Source of the DNA: Sediminicola luteus
Lineage (GTDB): Bacteria; Bacteroidota; Bacteroidia; Flavobacteriales; Flavobacteriaceae
Direction of reading: 5' to 3'
DNA length: 64,000 nt
Assembly (NCBI RefSeq): GCF_002514735.1
Contig: NZ_NBWU01000001.1
Coordinates: 186,001 to 250,000, forward strand
Part shown: in pieces, positions 16,852-26,303 of the stretch
Layout of the letters: each line of letters starts with the position of its first letter
Numbering within the stretch: the stretch's first letter is position 1
Translations under genes and position numbers: made by a program
The notes under the pieces: generated by a model
Told to the model about the DNA's origin: nothing
The model's database searches: none
The model's input: the letters and a program-made list of their open reading frames with translations, nothing else

Positions 16852-18381
16852 TTAATGTACGTTACCCATAAGACGCTTCATAAGTGGTGAGAACACCAAA
16901 ACGATAAGACCCGCGCCCAAAGAATATTTGGCTATTAGACTGAAGCCATCTATATAGACATGAAGGGTATCCAGACCACCCACATTGCTATCGGTACTCT
17001 CTACGGCCAACTGTTTCGAAATAAATCCTACAATCTGGAACGCATAGGCCGAAGACAAGAACCACACCCCCATCATAAAAGCCACGATCCTTTTTGGTGA
17101 TAAATCGGTAATCTTGGATAAACCTACGGGCGACATAAACAATTCCCCAACAGAGATTACAAAATACATGGCCAATAAATACCAGAAAGGCACCATACCG
17201 TTTTCATCTGCACTGGCTCCACTTAAAGATAGAATGTAAAAACTAAGTCCAGCAAAAATCAAGCCCAAACCAAACTTATAGGGTGTTCTTGGGTTTTTGC
17301 CTTTTTTGTTCAATTTCTCCCACATAATGGAAATCGGTATCGCCAAAACGATAATCCACATAGAATTCAGGGCATTGGTCTGACCTGCATTAATCAACGA
17401 AAGGTTCACATTACGTTCGGCGAATAAGGTTATCACACTACCCGAAAGCTCATGGAAACCCCAGAAAATAGTCATAAAAAAGGTTATCAAGAGGGCCACG
17501 ATCAGTTTCTTACGCTCATCTGGTTTACAATTGATCAATATCACCACCATATAAATCAAGATGGCTATCCCGATCAGGGTAAATACGACATTTACTATAT
17601 TCTGACTTTCAAAGAAGGTACCTGGGGCACCCAATGGTTTATAGGCTGATAGCATATAGGCAATAACCGGTGCCGATAGGAAGGCTAAAATGGGCACCAA
17701 GGTTTTTTGCGGAATCCCCATGATCTTTTTCTCAAAGGCTTCCGGATTCGGGGGCAGCCCCTTATCGCCGAACACGTTTTTCTTTAAACCACTCCAAAAA
17801 ACAATCAATCCGGTCAACATACCTATTCCTGCCAAACCGAAACCGTAATGCCATCCGTATTCTTCTCCCAACCATGCACATAGCAATGGGGCGACAAACC
17901 CGCCCAGGTTGATTCCTAGATAAAAAATACTGAACCCTTGATCTTTCCTTTTATCCCCATCTTCATACAAGGTACCCACGAAAGTGGAAATATTGGGTTT
18001 AAAAAAGCCATTTCCTACCACGATCAAGGCCAAAGCTAAAAAGAAAGTGGCATTGTGTTCAATAGCCAATACAAAATGCCCCAAGGCCATAAGAACACCG
18101 CCCAAGAAAATAGACTGGCGCATACCCAAGATCTTATCGGAGATCCGCCCACCGATTACCGTAGAGGCATAGACCAAAGAACCATAGGAAGCGTAAACCG
18201 CCGCTGCCGCAAAATCACGGGTCGCCAAGGCTTCGAACACCACATTGACCATATACAGGGTCAAGAGGGCCCGCATACCGTAGAAGCTAAAGCGCTCCCA
18301 GAGTTCTGCAAAGAATAAATAAAACAGGCCCTTGGGATGCCCGAACATTTCTTGTTGGTCGGTAGTTTTTACTTCAGTCAT
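16852..18381 (-). CDS. POT-family proton-dependent oligopeptide transporter (copy A)
   Basis: 509 residues, about 14 membrane helices. It carries FFAELWERFSFYGMRALL, GGRISDKILG and SIFYLGINLGG, the POT/PTR signatures. Expected to import di- or tripeptides with protons. It is the middle gene of the dipeptidyl peptidase-POT-POT set. Sequence differences from copy B run through all helices, so the duplication is old and the substrate range may differ; which peptides cannot be told from the sequence. Confidence 0.93.
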   Translation of the reverse strand: MTEVKTTDQQEMFGHPKGLFYLFFAELWERFSFYGMRALLTLYMVNVVFEALATRDFAAAAVYASYGSLVYASTVIGGRISDKILGMRQSIFLGGVLMALGHFVLAIEHNATFFLALALIVVGNGFFKPNISTFVGTLYEDGDKRKDQGFSIFYLGINLGGFVAPLLCAWLGEEYGWHYGFGLAGIGMLTGLIVFWSGLKKNVFGDKGLPPNPEAFEKKIMGIPQKTLVPILAFLSAPVIAYMLSAYKPLGAPGTFFESQNIVNVVFTLIGIAILIYMVVILINCKPDERKKLIVALLITFFMTIFWGFHELSGSVITLFAERNVNLSLINAGQTNALNSMWIIVLAIPISIMWEKLNKKGKNPRTPYKFGLGLIFAGLSFYILSLSGASADENGMVPFWYLLAMYFVISVGELFMSPVGLSKITDLSPKRIVAFMMGVWFLSSAYAFQIVGFISKQLAVESTDSNVGGLDTLHVYIDGFSLIAKYSLGAGLIVLVFSPLMKRLMGNVH

Positions 18382-18396
18382 GGTTGTATGGGTGGT

Positions 18397-20559
18397 TTAT
18401 AGGTTTTTACGAATAAAATCGGTCATTTTGGTATATAGGTGCAAACGGGTATTGCCGCCATAGATACCGTGGTTTTTATCGGGGTAAATGGCCCACTCGA
18501 AAGGCTTGTTGGCCTGTACCAGGGCCTCGATCATACGCATACTGTTCTGTACGTGTACATTGTCGTCGCCCGATCCATGCACCAATAAATACTTTCCTTT
18601 TAACAATTCGGGGTAGTTAAAAGGCGAGTTATCGTCGTAACCCGACGGGTTCTCAGCCGGGGTACGCATAAAACGCTCGGTATAGATGGTGTCGTAAAAA
18701 CGCCAGCTGGTTACCGGGGCCACAGCGATGGCCATTTCAAAAACATCGGCTCCTTTAAGCAGACAGTTGGTAGCCATATGGCCGCCAAAACTCCATCCCC
18801 AGATTCCGGTTCGGTTTTCGTCTATATACTCCAAGGCGCTCAATTGCCGCGCCGCCTCAATCTGATCTTCGGTCTCATATTTAACCAAGTTCAAATAGGT
18901 AGCCTTCTTAAAATCGCGCCCCTTAAAACCGGTTCCCCTACCATCTACGCAGGCAACAATATAGCCTTCGGAAGCCAGCATTTGGTACCAGTAATCGTTC
19001 AGGCCCAACCAGCTGTTGGAAACCTGCTGGGATCCCGGACCACTGTATTGGAACATAAGCAACGGATATTTTTTCGAAGGATCGAAATCGGCCGGTTTGA
19101 TCATCCACATATTCAAATCGTTTCCGTTTACCTTCAGGGTCGAAAATTCTTTGGGTACCGTCTCGTATTGGGCCAGTTTTTCCAACAACCACTGGTTGTT
19201 CTTAATCTCTTTCAACACTTTCCCGTCCTTGGCCCTTTGCAAGCTATATACGTTCGGGGTCTGGGCATTGGAAAAGGTATTGATAAAGTAAGTATAATCG
19301 GCACTAAAATCGGCACCGTTCTTACCCGTGCCCAGGGTCAGGCGTTTTTTACTTTTGCCCGAAGAGCGCACACTGTACACATCGCGATTAATGGAACCGT
19401 TCTCGGTAGATTGGTAAAAAATACGGTCGTTCTTCTGGTCGTAGCCATAGTAATGGGTTACCTCCCATGGGCCTTGGGTCACTTGGTTCATAAGCTTCCC
19501 GCCTTCGTTGTAAAGATAGATATGGTTAAACCCATCGCGCTCGCTGGTCCAGATAAAACTGTCGTCGGCCAAAAAGGTAAGGTCATCGGTAATATCTACA
19601 TAGGCCTTATCGGTTTCGGTCAATAAAGTTTTTACCGAATTGTCCTTGGCATTCACGCTTAACAGTTTCAGCTCGTTCTGATGCCTGTTCAAGGTCTGTA
19701 CACTCAAATAATCGGCATGGTTCATCCATTTGATACGGGGAATATAATATGGCTTGCCCAAATCTACCTCGGTATTGGTGCCTTGGGCCACATCGTGCAT
19801 ATGCAGACTTACCACGGCATTGTTCTCCCCAGCCTTGGGGTATTTAAAGGCATATTGTTGCGGATACAATTCAGAGCCATACATATCCATGGAAAAATGA
19901 GGCACCTCGGTTTCATCGAAACGTAGGAAAGCGATCTTACTACCATTGGCATTCCAGGCAAAAGCCCGTACAAAGGCAAATTCCTCTTCGTACACCCAAT
20001 CGGTAATACCGTTTATGATCTTGCCTTTTTCCCCGTCTTGGGTAATGGCTTTGGTAGTACCTGCGGCCACATCGAAAATATGGATGTTATTGTCCTTCAT
20101 ATAGGCCACTTGCCTTCCGTTGGGCGATAAGGCCGGCGATTGGATCTTGGCATCGGCGATCTTGGTCAGTTTTTTAGAGGCGATATCGTATACATAATAC
20201 ACCCCTAGTCGCGAGTGTCTAAAAATACGTTCGATCTCGGTGGCCAAAAGCAATTGGGTCTCCCCCTTGTTAAACTCGTAGCTAGAAAATCGGAGTCCGT
20301 CCAATTCGGCGCTAGAAACAATGGTACCCACCTTTTCCTGGCTTACATAATCGTATTTATCCAAAGAAACGGTACCGGTTTTCCGGTCTTTGTTCAACAC
20401 CGTATAGTGTTTGCCGTCTTCCATAGAGCTCAACGCATCCAAACCTTGGGTATAGAACTCCCACCCCCAAATCTCCTCCAACGTAATCGTCTTCTTTTGG
20501 GCGGTGGCCAAACTGATCATCCCTATCATTAACAGCAACAGGGAACTTATCTTTTTCAT
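18397..20559 (-). CDS. S9 dipeptidyl peptidase IV-type serine peptidase
   Basis: 720 residues from the ATG giving a clean signal peptide (MKKISSLLLLMIGMISLATAQ); an upstream in-frame start adds 11 residues before it and is not preferred. The N-terminal beta-propeller (DPPIV_N, about 100-450) includes WVYEEEFAF, the Glu pair that binds the substrate N-terminus. The C-terminal alpha/beta hydrolase has the triad: Ser in GWSFGGHMA, Asp in GSGDDNVH and His in DKNHGI. It removes X-Pro or X-Ala dipeptides from periplasmic peptides. The two POT transporters downstream would import the dipeptides released. Confidence 0.93.
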   Translation of the reverse strand: MKKISSLLLLMIGMISLATAQKKTITLEEIWGWEFYTQGLDALSSMEDGKHYTVLNKDRKTGTVSLDKYDYVSQEKVGTIVSSAELDGLRFSSYEFNKGETQLLLATEIERIFRHSRLGVYYVYDIASKKLTKIADAKIQSPALSPNGRQVAYMKDNNIHIFDVAAGTTKAITQDGEKGKIINGITDWVYEEEFAFVRAFAWNANGSKIAFLRFDETEVPHFSMDMYGSELYPQQYAFKYPKAGENNAVVSLHMHDVAQGTNTEVDLGKPYYIPRIKWMNHADYLSVQTLNRHQNELKLLSVNAKDNSVKTLLTETDKAYVDITDDLTFLADDSFIWTSERDGFNHIYLYNEGGKLMNQVTQGPWEVTHYYGYDQKNDRIFYQSTENGSINRDVYSVRSSGKSKKRLTLGTGKNGADFSADYTYFINTFSNAQTPNVYSLQRAKDGKVLKEIKNNQWLLEKLAQYETVPKEFSTLKVNGNDLNMWMIKPADFDPSKKYPLLMFQYSGPGSQQVSNSWLGLNDYWYQMLASEGYIVACVDGRGTGFKGRDFKKATYLNLVKYETEDQIEAARQLSALEYIDENRTGIWGWSFGGHMATNCLLKGADVFEMAIAVAPVTSWRFYDTIYTERFMRTPAENPSGYDDNSPFNYPELLKGKYLLVHGSGDDNVHVQNSMRMIEALVQANKPFEWAIYPDKNHGIYGGNTRLHLYTKMTDFIRKNL

Positions 20560-20607
20560 GTAGTGTGATTTAAGTGTTTCCGGGATAACCAATTAGCATA
20601 TAATTTA

Positions 20608-20631
20608 CCTTGTCGAAGTATTTCGTCAAGG
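20608..20631. promoter_or_regulatory. Inverted repeat upstream of the dipeptidyl peptidase operon
   Basis: CCTTGTCGAA and TTCGTCAAGG flank a 4-base spacer and form a dyad with one mismatch. It lies about 50-70 bases upstream of the peptidase start, with no T run, so an operator or 5'-UTR hairpin is more likely than a terminator. Confidence 0.4.
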
Positions 20632-20798
20632 CTCCCAGACTATCAAGTTGATTAAAAACCCCCAATTTTAATCATAATTTAATTAAAAATTAAACTTTTA
20701 ACGCTAAATATTGCTATTCCGATAATCTAGTGGAAACCATACCCCAAAACCCCATTCAAGATTGTAAGAAGCTTGGTAGGCATGCTATGAATCACTAG

Positions 20799-20930
20799 GG
20801 CGTTTCCCTCCTCAGGTCGGGTCGGGCTATACGCACTACACGGTAGTTTGCTCCTATCCCTAACGCGGGCATACTCAACAGCAGCGCGCCATAGCACAAG
20901 AACTAATCGCAGCTTACCCCCCTATTATCC
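20799..20930. repeat. GC-rich intergenic element, probable dispersed repeat
   Basis: Inside the gap between the peptidase operon and the HMG-CoA reductase gene, a GC-rich block contains GGTCGGGCTATACG and CTATCCCTAACGCGGG, strings I recall from dispersed intergenic elements of Flavobacteria and relatives. It contrasts with the very AT-rich stretch just before it (20660-20720). No open frame. The rest of the gap holds nothing recognisable except a -7-like TATCTTTA at 21053-21060. Confidence 0.4.
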
Positions 20931-21052
20931 CCCAAGGGGATGCCCTAAAATACCACACCCCTATCTACCATTCTACAAGCTAGAATGGAGCAAACCGCTC
21001 CATTGAACCCTACTTTGATGCTCAAGAGACCGACATTAGGCTGGCAAACCGT

Positions 21053-21060
21053 ATCTTTAT
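21053..21060 (+). promoter_or_regulatory. Candidate -7 box before HMG-CoA reductase gene
   Basis: TATCTTTA differs by one base from TAnnTTTG and lies 20 bases before the chosen start at 21080. If it is used, a start at 21059 would not be transcribed, which favours 21080. No TTG element is seen at the expected distance. Confidence 0.35.
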
Positions 21061-21079
21061 GCCCCGAAAACAGAACACT

Positions 21080-22393
21080 ATGTCTAGCCCCATACAAGGT
21101 TTTTCCAAACTGGACAAAGAAGCCAAAATAGATTGGATCGCCGAACGCTACACCCAAGATCCCGAGGCAGCCAAAGCCTTGTTAAAAACCTATTGGAACA
21201 ACGATGCGCGTTTGCAACAACTGCATGACGAATTCATTGAAAATACCCTGACCAACTATTACCTACCACTCGGTATCGCACCCAACTTTTTGATCGACGA
21301 CCAGCTCTACGCCATTCCCATGGCCATTGAAGAGAGTTCGGTGGTGGCTGCAGCCAGTAAGGCAGCCAAATTCTGGGGCGACCGTGGCGGATTTACCACC
21401 GAGATACTGGGTACCGAAAAAATTGGCCAAGTGCATTTTATGTACAAGGGTAGCACAGCTGCGTTACAAGCCTATTTTGACCATATCAAACCCCAATTGC
21501 TCAGCGATTGTGCCGACCTTACCCAAAGTATGGAAAAACGTGGTGGCGGTATTACCGATATCGTTTTGGTAGACAAGAGTGGGGAGCTCGAAAACTATTA
21601 TCAACTGCATGCCACCTTCGAGACCCTAGATGCCATGGGGGCGAATTTTATAAACTCTTGCCTAGAGCAGTTTGCCAAAACCTTTAAGGCAGGGGCCCAA
21701 CATTTCGATGGATTTACCGAAGCAGAACAACAAATCGAGGTGGTTATGAGCATCTTATCCAATTACGTACCCCAATGCCGGGTTAGGGCCAGTGTCAGCT
21801 GTCCGGTAGACGAGCTCACCGAGGGGACCATCAACGGTCAGGCCTTTGCCGAAAAATTCGTACAGGCCGTACGTATCGCCGAAATAGAACCTTACCGGGC
21901 CGTGACACACAACAAAGGTATTATGAACGGTATAGATGCCGTAATACTGGCCACCGGAAACGATTTTAGGGCTGTAGAGGCCGGGGTACATGCCTATGCC
22001 GCCAAAACCGGTCGTTATACCAGTCTAACCCATGCCAAAATAGAAGATGGTGTCTTCCACTTTTGGATCGAGATACCGCTGGCTTTGGGCACCGTAGGCG
22101 GGCTCACAAAATTACACCCTATGGTAAAGCTGGCCTTGGAGATCCTACAGCAACCCACAGCCAAAGCGCTGATGGGTATCGTGGCCGTGTCTGGACTGGC
22201 CCAAAATTTTGCCGCTTTGCGTGCTTTGGTAACCACCGGCATACAACAAGGGCATATGAAAATGCACCTGTTCAACATTCTGAACCAATTCGATGCGAGC
22301 AGCTCGGAAAAAGAAGCCATCAGTAGTCAATTCCAAGATAAAACGGTAAGCCATAGTGCCGTGGTCAACGCCCTAAAAGCCCTACGGGAATAA
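21080..22393 (+). CDS. mvaA: Hydroxymethylglutaryl-CoA reductase, class II
   Basis: 437 residues from MSSPIQGFSKL; a start 21 bases upstream is the alternative. Class II features: the opening GFSKLDKEAKIDWIA, the catalytic Glu in MAIEESSVVAAASKAAKFW, the NKGIMNGIDAVILATGNDF segment with the Lys, Asn and Asp of the active site, and a C-terminal His region. It interconverts HMG-CoA and mevalonate; in Flavobacteria it supplies the mevalonate route to isoprenoids despite the 'degradative' family name. Its stop shares one base with the start of the GHMP kinase gene (TAATG), so the two are translationally coupled. Confidence 0.92.
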   Translation: MSSPIQGFSKLDKEAKIDWIAERYTQDPEAAKALLKTYWNNDARLQQLHDEFIENTLTNYYLPLGIAPNFLIDDQLYAIPMAIEESSVVAAASKAAKFWGDRGGFTTEILGTEKIGQVHFMYKGSTAALQAYFDHIKPQLLSDCADLTQSMEKRGGGITDIVLVDKSGELENYYQLHATFETLDAMGANFINSCLEQFAKTFKAGAQHFDGFTEAEQQIEVVMSILSNYVPQCRVRASVSCPVDELTEGTINGQAFAEKFVQAVRIAEIEPYRAVTHNKGIMNGIDAVILATGNDFRAVEAGVHAYAAKTGRYTSLTHAKIEDGVFHFWIEIPLALGTVGGLTKLHPMVKLALEILQQPTAKALMGIVAVSGLAQNFAALRALVTTGIQQGHMKMHLFNILNQFDASSSEKEAISSQFQDKTVSHSAVVNALKALRE

Positions 22394-23298
22394 TGGAACG
22401 GTATTATGCCCACGGCAAACTGCTGTTAACGGCCGAATACGCCGTATTGGAGGGTGCCAAAGCATTGGCCCTGCCCACCAAATTGGGGCAGTGTATGGAG
22501 GTAAGCTCCATAGACGGTAATACTTTGCTCTGGCAGGCTTACGACCACCAAGATACCCTTTGGTACCAGGGCCGTTTTAAAAGGGATGGCACCCATTTGG
22601 CCATAGATCAGGCCCAAGATTTGGATACCAGCACTACCTTACTACAGCTTTTAAACCATTGTATAGACCAACGTCACGAGTTTCTGGAAGTTGTGTTGGG
22701 CAAAGAAGTGGCTACACATCTAGAATTTCCACGCGATTGGGGCTTGGGCTCTTCGTCTACGCTGATCAGTACCTTGGCCCAATGGTCGCAAACCGACCCC
22801 TACAAACTCCTTTGGGAAGCTTTTGGCGGCTCGGGTTACGATCTAGCCTGCAGCCAAGCCCAAGGCCCTATTTTCTATACCAAAAAGTGGCCTACCCCTA
22901 TCGTAACCTCTGCCCCATTCAACCCTGATTTTACAAACGAATTATTCTTCGTTCACCTAAACCAAAAACAGAACAGTCGCGAAGCCATAACCCAATACCG
23001 TAAAAAAGGCATTACCAGCGACCAATTGGCTAGCGTAAACGAACTGACGGATGACCTAACACAAGCCACAAGCCTCGATAGCTTTGAAAAAGCGCTAGCT
23101 AGCCACGAAGATTTGCTTGCCGAAGTTCTCGGAATACCCCCAGTAAAAGAGCGGCTCTTTCCCGATTATCCGGGTCAGATAAAAAGTTTGGGCGCCTGGG
23201 GCGGGGATTTTGTTTTGGCGACCCGCCAAGAAGCAACAAGCTACTTCCCCGGCAAAGGTTATACTACGGTTATCCCATACCCAGAAATGATACTTTGA
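22393..23298 (+). CDS. GYDIA-family GHMP kinase (mevalonate-pathway-like)
   Basis: 301 residues. The opening YYAHGKLLLTAEYAVLEGA is the GHMP substrate motif, GLGSSSTLISTLAQW is the ATP-binding glycine/serine loop, and GSGYDLACSQA carries the family's GYDIA-type signature. GHMP kinases phosphorylate small metabolites such as mevalonate and phosphomevalonate. The coupled start behind HMG-CoA reductase points to a mevalonate-pathway kinase; the exact substrate (mevalonate, phosphomevalonate or diphosphate step) cannot be settled from sequence. Convergent with the PPIase gene, with a terminator between. Confidence 0.85.
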   Translation: MERYYAHGKLLLTAEYAVLEGAKALALPTKLGQCMEVSSIDGNTLLWQAYDHQDTLWYQGRFKRDGTHLAIDQAQDLDTSTTLLQLLNHCIDQRHEFLEVVLGKEVATHLEFPRDWGLGSSSTLISTLAQWSQTDPYKLLWEAFGGSGYDLACSQAQGPIFYTKKWPTPIVTSAPFNPDFTNELFFVHLNQKQNSREAITQYRKKGITSDQLASVNELTDDLTQATSLDSFEKALASHEDLLAEVLGIPPVKERLFPDYPGQIKSLGAWGGDFVLATRQEATSYFPGKGYTTVIPYPEMIL

Positions 23299-23334
23299 TA
23301 CTACCAACAATAGCTAAGCAAGCATGGTAACAAC

Positions 23335-23372
23335 AAAAAAACGCCCCCGAATCGGAGGCGTTTCTATTTTTT
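23335..23372. terminator. Bidirectional terminator
   Basis: An A run, hairpin AACGCCCCCG / CGGAGGCGTT (one mismatch, 3-base loop) and a T-rich tail, between the convergent GHMP kinase and PPIase genes. Confidence 0.85.
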
Positions 23373-23386
23373 AGGCAACTCGGTTC

Positions 23387-25525
23387 TTAATAGAACATCA
23401 CCCTTTTGTCTTCGATATCGGCAGCTTTCTTTAGTGCTTGGAACACACGTCCGTTTACACCATTGGCAGCACTGGTCTGCAAGGTATTGGCATAGGTGCT
23501 ATAGTTATCTAAAGCCGGAGCAACCTCCTTTTTGGTCACTTTAACCAAGAATACCCCGGTCTCACCTTCTATCAAACTAGAGGTTGCACCATCGGCCAAA
23601 GCATGGGCGGTTCCGATTACCAAAGGCTCGCGCCCAGCACCCGGAATGGTTGGCGATTTTACGGTAACTGCAGTAGCATTGGCTACCGACACATTATTGG
23701 AAGAAGCAAAATCTTCGAAAGATTTGCCTTTATTGGCCGCAATGATCTGGGCCGCTTTTTTCTCCTTACGGATTCTTGGCAAAACACGGGTCGAAGCATC
23801 TTCTGCAGACATGGTTCCTTTATTGTAACGTCGGGTTACCTGGGCAATGGCGTAACCATTGTTTACATTGAACTTTTTAATATCGCCTACACTGGTTTCT
23901 TCATTAAAGGCCCAAGACACGATACCCCTTTGCGACCCCAATCCGGGTAGGTTCTCGTCCATTTCCTTTAATTTATTTACCGGAAGCACGGTATAACTGC
24001 TTTCCTTGGCCAAATCGAGGAAAGACCCTTTACCCTCAACGGCCGACATTTCAAAAGTAGTGGCATCGGTAAAGAGTTTATTGTTGGTTTCCTCTGAAGC
24101 CTCTATTTCACGGCTTAGGGTAGCTACCTGTACGATATCCTGTTTATCGTCGATATGTACGATATGGTATCCGAATTCAGTTTCTACCATACCTACATGA
24201 TCTACCGGATTCTGAAAAGCGAAATCGTTGAATACATCGGTCATCATACCTTCTTGGAAATACCCAAGGTCTCCACCTCTTGGGGCAGACGGTCCATCGG
24301 AATTATCACGGGCCAAGGTGGCGAATACCGCATCGGCCTTTTTGGCTTCGGCCAACATTTCTTTGGCTTTTACCTCAGCTTCTTCTTTGGTACGGGTTAC
24401 ACTAGGATTGGCCCTTTCGGCACCTTCCCAGGCAATCAAAATATGACTGGCCTTAACCGCGCCGTTAGCTTTACGGCCCATCATACGGGTTACCTTAAAG
24501 AAATCGCCATCGCGATAAGGCCCAAAAGTCTTACCTGTAGGCAAGGCCATTAAGGTATCGGCAAACTGCGAAGGCAAGGCGTTCTTTTGCTTGTAAATGG
24601 TGTCGTATTTTTCGTCGGAATGGGTATCTAAAAAGGCGGCCACATCGGCTACGTTCTTAAATCCTTGTATGGTATCGATGCCTATGTTTTCGTTACCTTC
24701 TACCTTATCTTCCAACAAGGCACTGATAGCAGCCTTAACCGCGTTTTCATCTTCCAAAGAAGGTTTGTCCTCAAAATAGACCAATTGTATATCCCTGGCA
24801 TTTTCTTGCTCAAACTCACTAGCATGTTTAGTGATATAGGCCTCGATTTCCGGCTTATCTACGGTAATACTACTATCGGCAATAGAAGAATAAGGTACAC
24901 GTACATATTGGATATCTACTTTATCGTTGGCCAAATGGTAATCTAGTTCCCCTTCTTTCAAAGTAGCACCTACACCGGCCTTGATCATATTGTAATACAC
25001 TTGCTCACGGGCACTCTGTATGATCGCCTTTTCTTGCTGCAACCAGAACTGATACTGGGCATTGGCATTGGGATCCGACTTGGCGTCTTCCCTTAATCTG
25101 GCGATTGACTCTTTAAAACGGGCCTCGCTAAACACACCATTGGCATCTAAATACTCAGGGTTCTGGGAGAATCCCGGATTTTGGGCAATATAGTTTACGA
25201 TCTGGTCACTTTGGATATCGATACCCAAGCCTTCTACTTCCTGACCCAAAATGGTACGTTGCAACTCTTGGTTCCATACCATATTCACCAACTGGGTACT
25301 GCTCATATTGGCACCATAGGCACGGGAAGCCTGCTCCATTTTACGGGCAAATGATTCCCTACTAATCTCGGTTCCGTTAACCTCGGCAACGGCCGAACCT
25401 ACGTTACCCGCCCCGGAAAAATTGTCACTACTGAACACTCCGGAAATCACAAAAGCGAAAAGGGCCAAACCAATAATCAAAATCAAAACGGTGGTCCTTT
25501 TCCTTATATTCTCTAAAATAGCCAT
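23387..25525 (-). CDS. SurA/PpiD-like periplasmic peptidyl-prolyl isomerase
   Basis: 712 residues. One membrane helix (about 12-32, VLILIIGLALFAFVISG) anchors the protein, followed by a SurA_N-type chaperone region and a parvulin rotamase domain near 345-450, with VKASHILIAWEG and FGYHIVHIDD. A second, degenerate rotamase-like segment follows. This matches the PpiD-like folding factor of Bacteroidota: membrane-anchored, acting on secreted and outer-membrane proteins. It is followed upstream by a 770-base gap rich in repeats and then the CNNM/LptC operon. Confidence 0.88.
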   Translation of the reverse strand: MAILENIRKRTTVLILIIGLALFAFVISGVFSSDNFSGAGNVGSAVAEVNGTEISRESFARKMEQASRAYGANMSSTQLVNMVWNQELQRTILGQEVEGLGIDIQSDQIVNYIAQNPGFSQNPEYLDANGVFSEARFKESIARLREDAKSDPNANAQYQFWLQQEKAIIQSAREQVYYNMIKAGVGATLKEGELDYHLANDKVDIQYVRVPYSSIADSSITVDKPEIEAYITKHASEFEQENARDIQLVYFEDKPSLEDENAVKAAISALLEDKVEGNENIGIDTIQGFKNVADVAAFLDTHSDEKYDTIYKQKNALPSQFADTLMALPTGKTFGPYRDGDFFKVTRMMGRKANGAVKASHILIAWEGAERANPSVTRTKEEAEVKAKEMLAEAKKADAVFATLARDNSDGPSAPRGGDLGYFQEGMMTDVFNDFAFQNPVDHVGMVETEFGYHIVHIDDKQDIVQVATLSREIEASEETNNKLFTDATTFEMSAVEGKGSFLDLAKESSYTVLPVNKLKEMDENLPGLGSQRGIVSWAFNEETSVGDIKKFNVNNGYAIAQVTRRYNKGTMSAEDASTRVLPRIRKEKKAAQIIAANKGKSFEDFASSNNVSVANATAVTVKSPTIPGAGREPLVIGTAHALADGATSSLIEGETGVFLVKVTKKEVAPALDNYSTYANTLQTSAANGVNGRVFQALKKAADIEDKRVMFY

Positions 25526-25719
25526 TCTATGCTTGGTTTTATCAGTGGGCGAAAATACTGATTTCTTTGTAATATGTCAAAAGGTGGAAAGTCAAATAAT
25601 CAATAGGATATGCCGCCTTAGCTAGAAATTGGAACATTTAACACACCTACACGGTCTTTTACCCTTCGTGTCGGTCAATTTTTCAATTACTGCTACGGAA
25701 TTATTTCTTTTCTTAATCT

Positions 25720-26275
25720 GACACGAATTTCACGAATTGACACGAAATCTTCCAATCCTTCTTCCTCCCTAACCAATTTTCAAATCGCCGAATCTTCAAA
25801 TTGTCACATCATCACATTGTACATGGCTACATTTTTAACTCATAAAGCCTGATTCGCAATGAACTGACCGGAAAAGATCTGGTTTCACAGAGCTTCACAG
25901 AGAATACTCAGGGTTTCACGGAGAATCAAGTGTTTTCTACCTTCATCTTTATTATGGTTTGACACGAATTTCACGAATTGGCACGAATTTTTTCTATCCT
26001 TCCTGGCACCCACCCAATTTTCAAATCACCAAATCTTCAAATTGGCACATCGTACACGGCTACATTTTTGTCTCATAAAGCCTGATATGTAATGAACTGA
26101 CCGGAAAAGACATGTTTCCACAGAGCTACACAGAGAAGACGCGGAGTTTCACGGAGAATTTCGCTTTTTCAACCTTCACTGGGGGTTTGGTTTGACACGA
26201 ATTGGCACGAATCCTTCGTACCTCCATCAACCCCATTTTCAAATCTTCAAATCACCAAATCGCTACATTGCTAAA
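25720..26275. repeat. Imperfect tandem repeat block, period ~240 bp, 2.4 copies
   Basis: Three units start with GACACGAATT at 25720, 25961 and 26194 (spacings 241 and 233). The first two units share, in order, the GACACGAATTTCACGAATTG head, a TTTTCAAATC...CCAAATCTTCAAATTG region, CATAAAGCCTGAT, AATGAACTGACCGGAAAAGA and a CACAGAG-rich tail ending TTTCACGGAGAAT; the third is truncated. No open reading frame of note runs through them. The AT-rich words recall dispersed intergenic repeats in Flavobacteria; not a CRISPR because the conserved parts are long and the rest is not spacer-like. Confidence 0.8.
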
Positions 26276-26303
26276 TTGAAGACCACTTACTTCCCTCTTC
26301 GAT

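Noticed and set aside
18778-19626. 282-codon frame antisense to the dipeptidyl peptidase
   Set aside because: It mirrors a well-supported gene with full catalytic motifs; the antisense protein is low-complexity and unlike any family.
25720-26275. Repeat block as CRISPR or coding repeats
   Set aside because: Long units, divergent copies, no spacers and no continuous reading frame.
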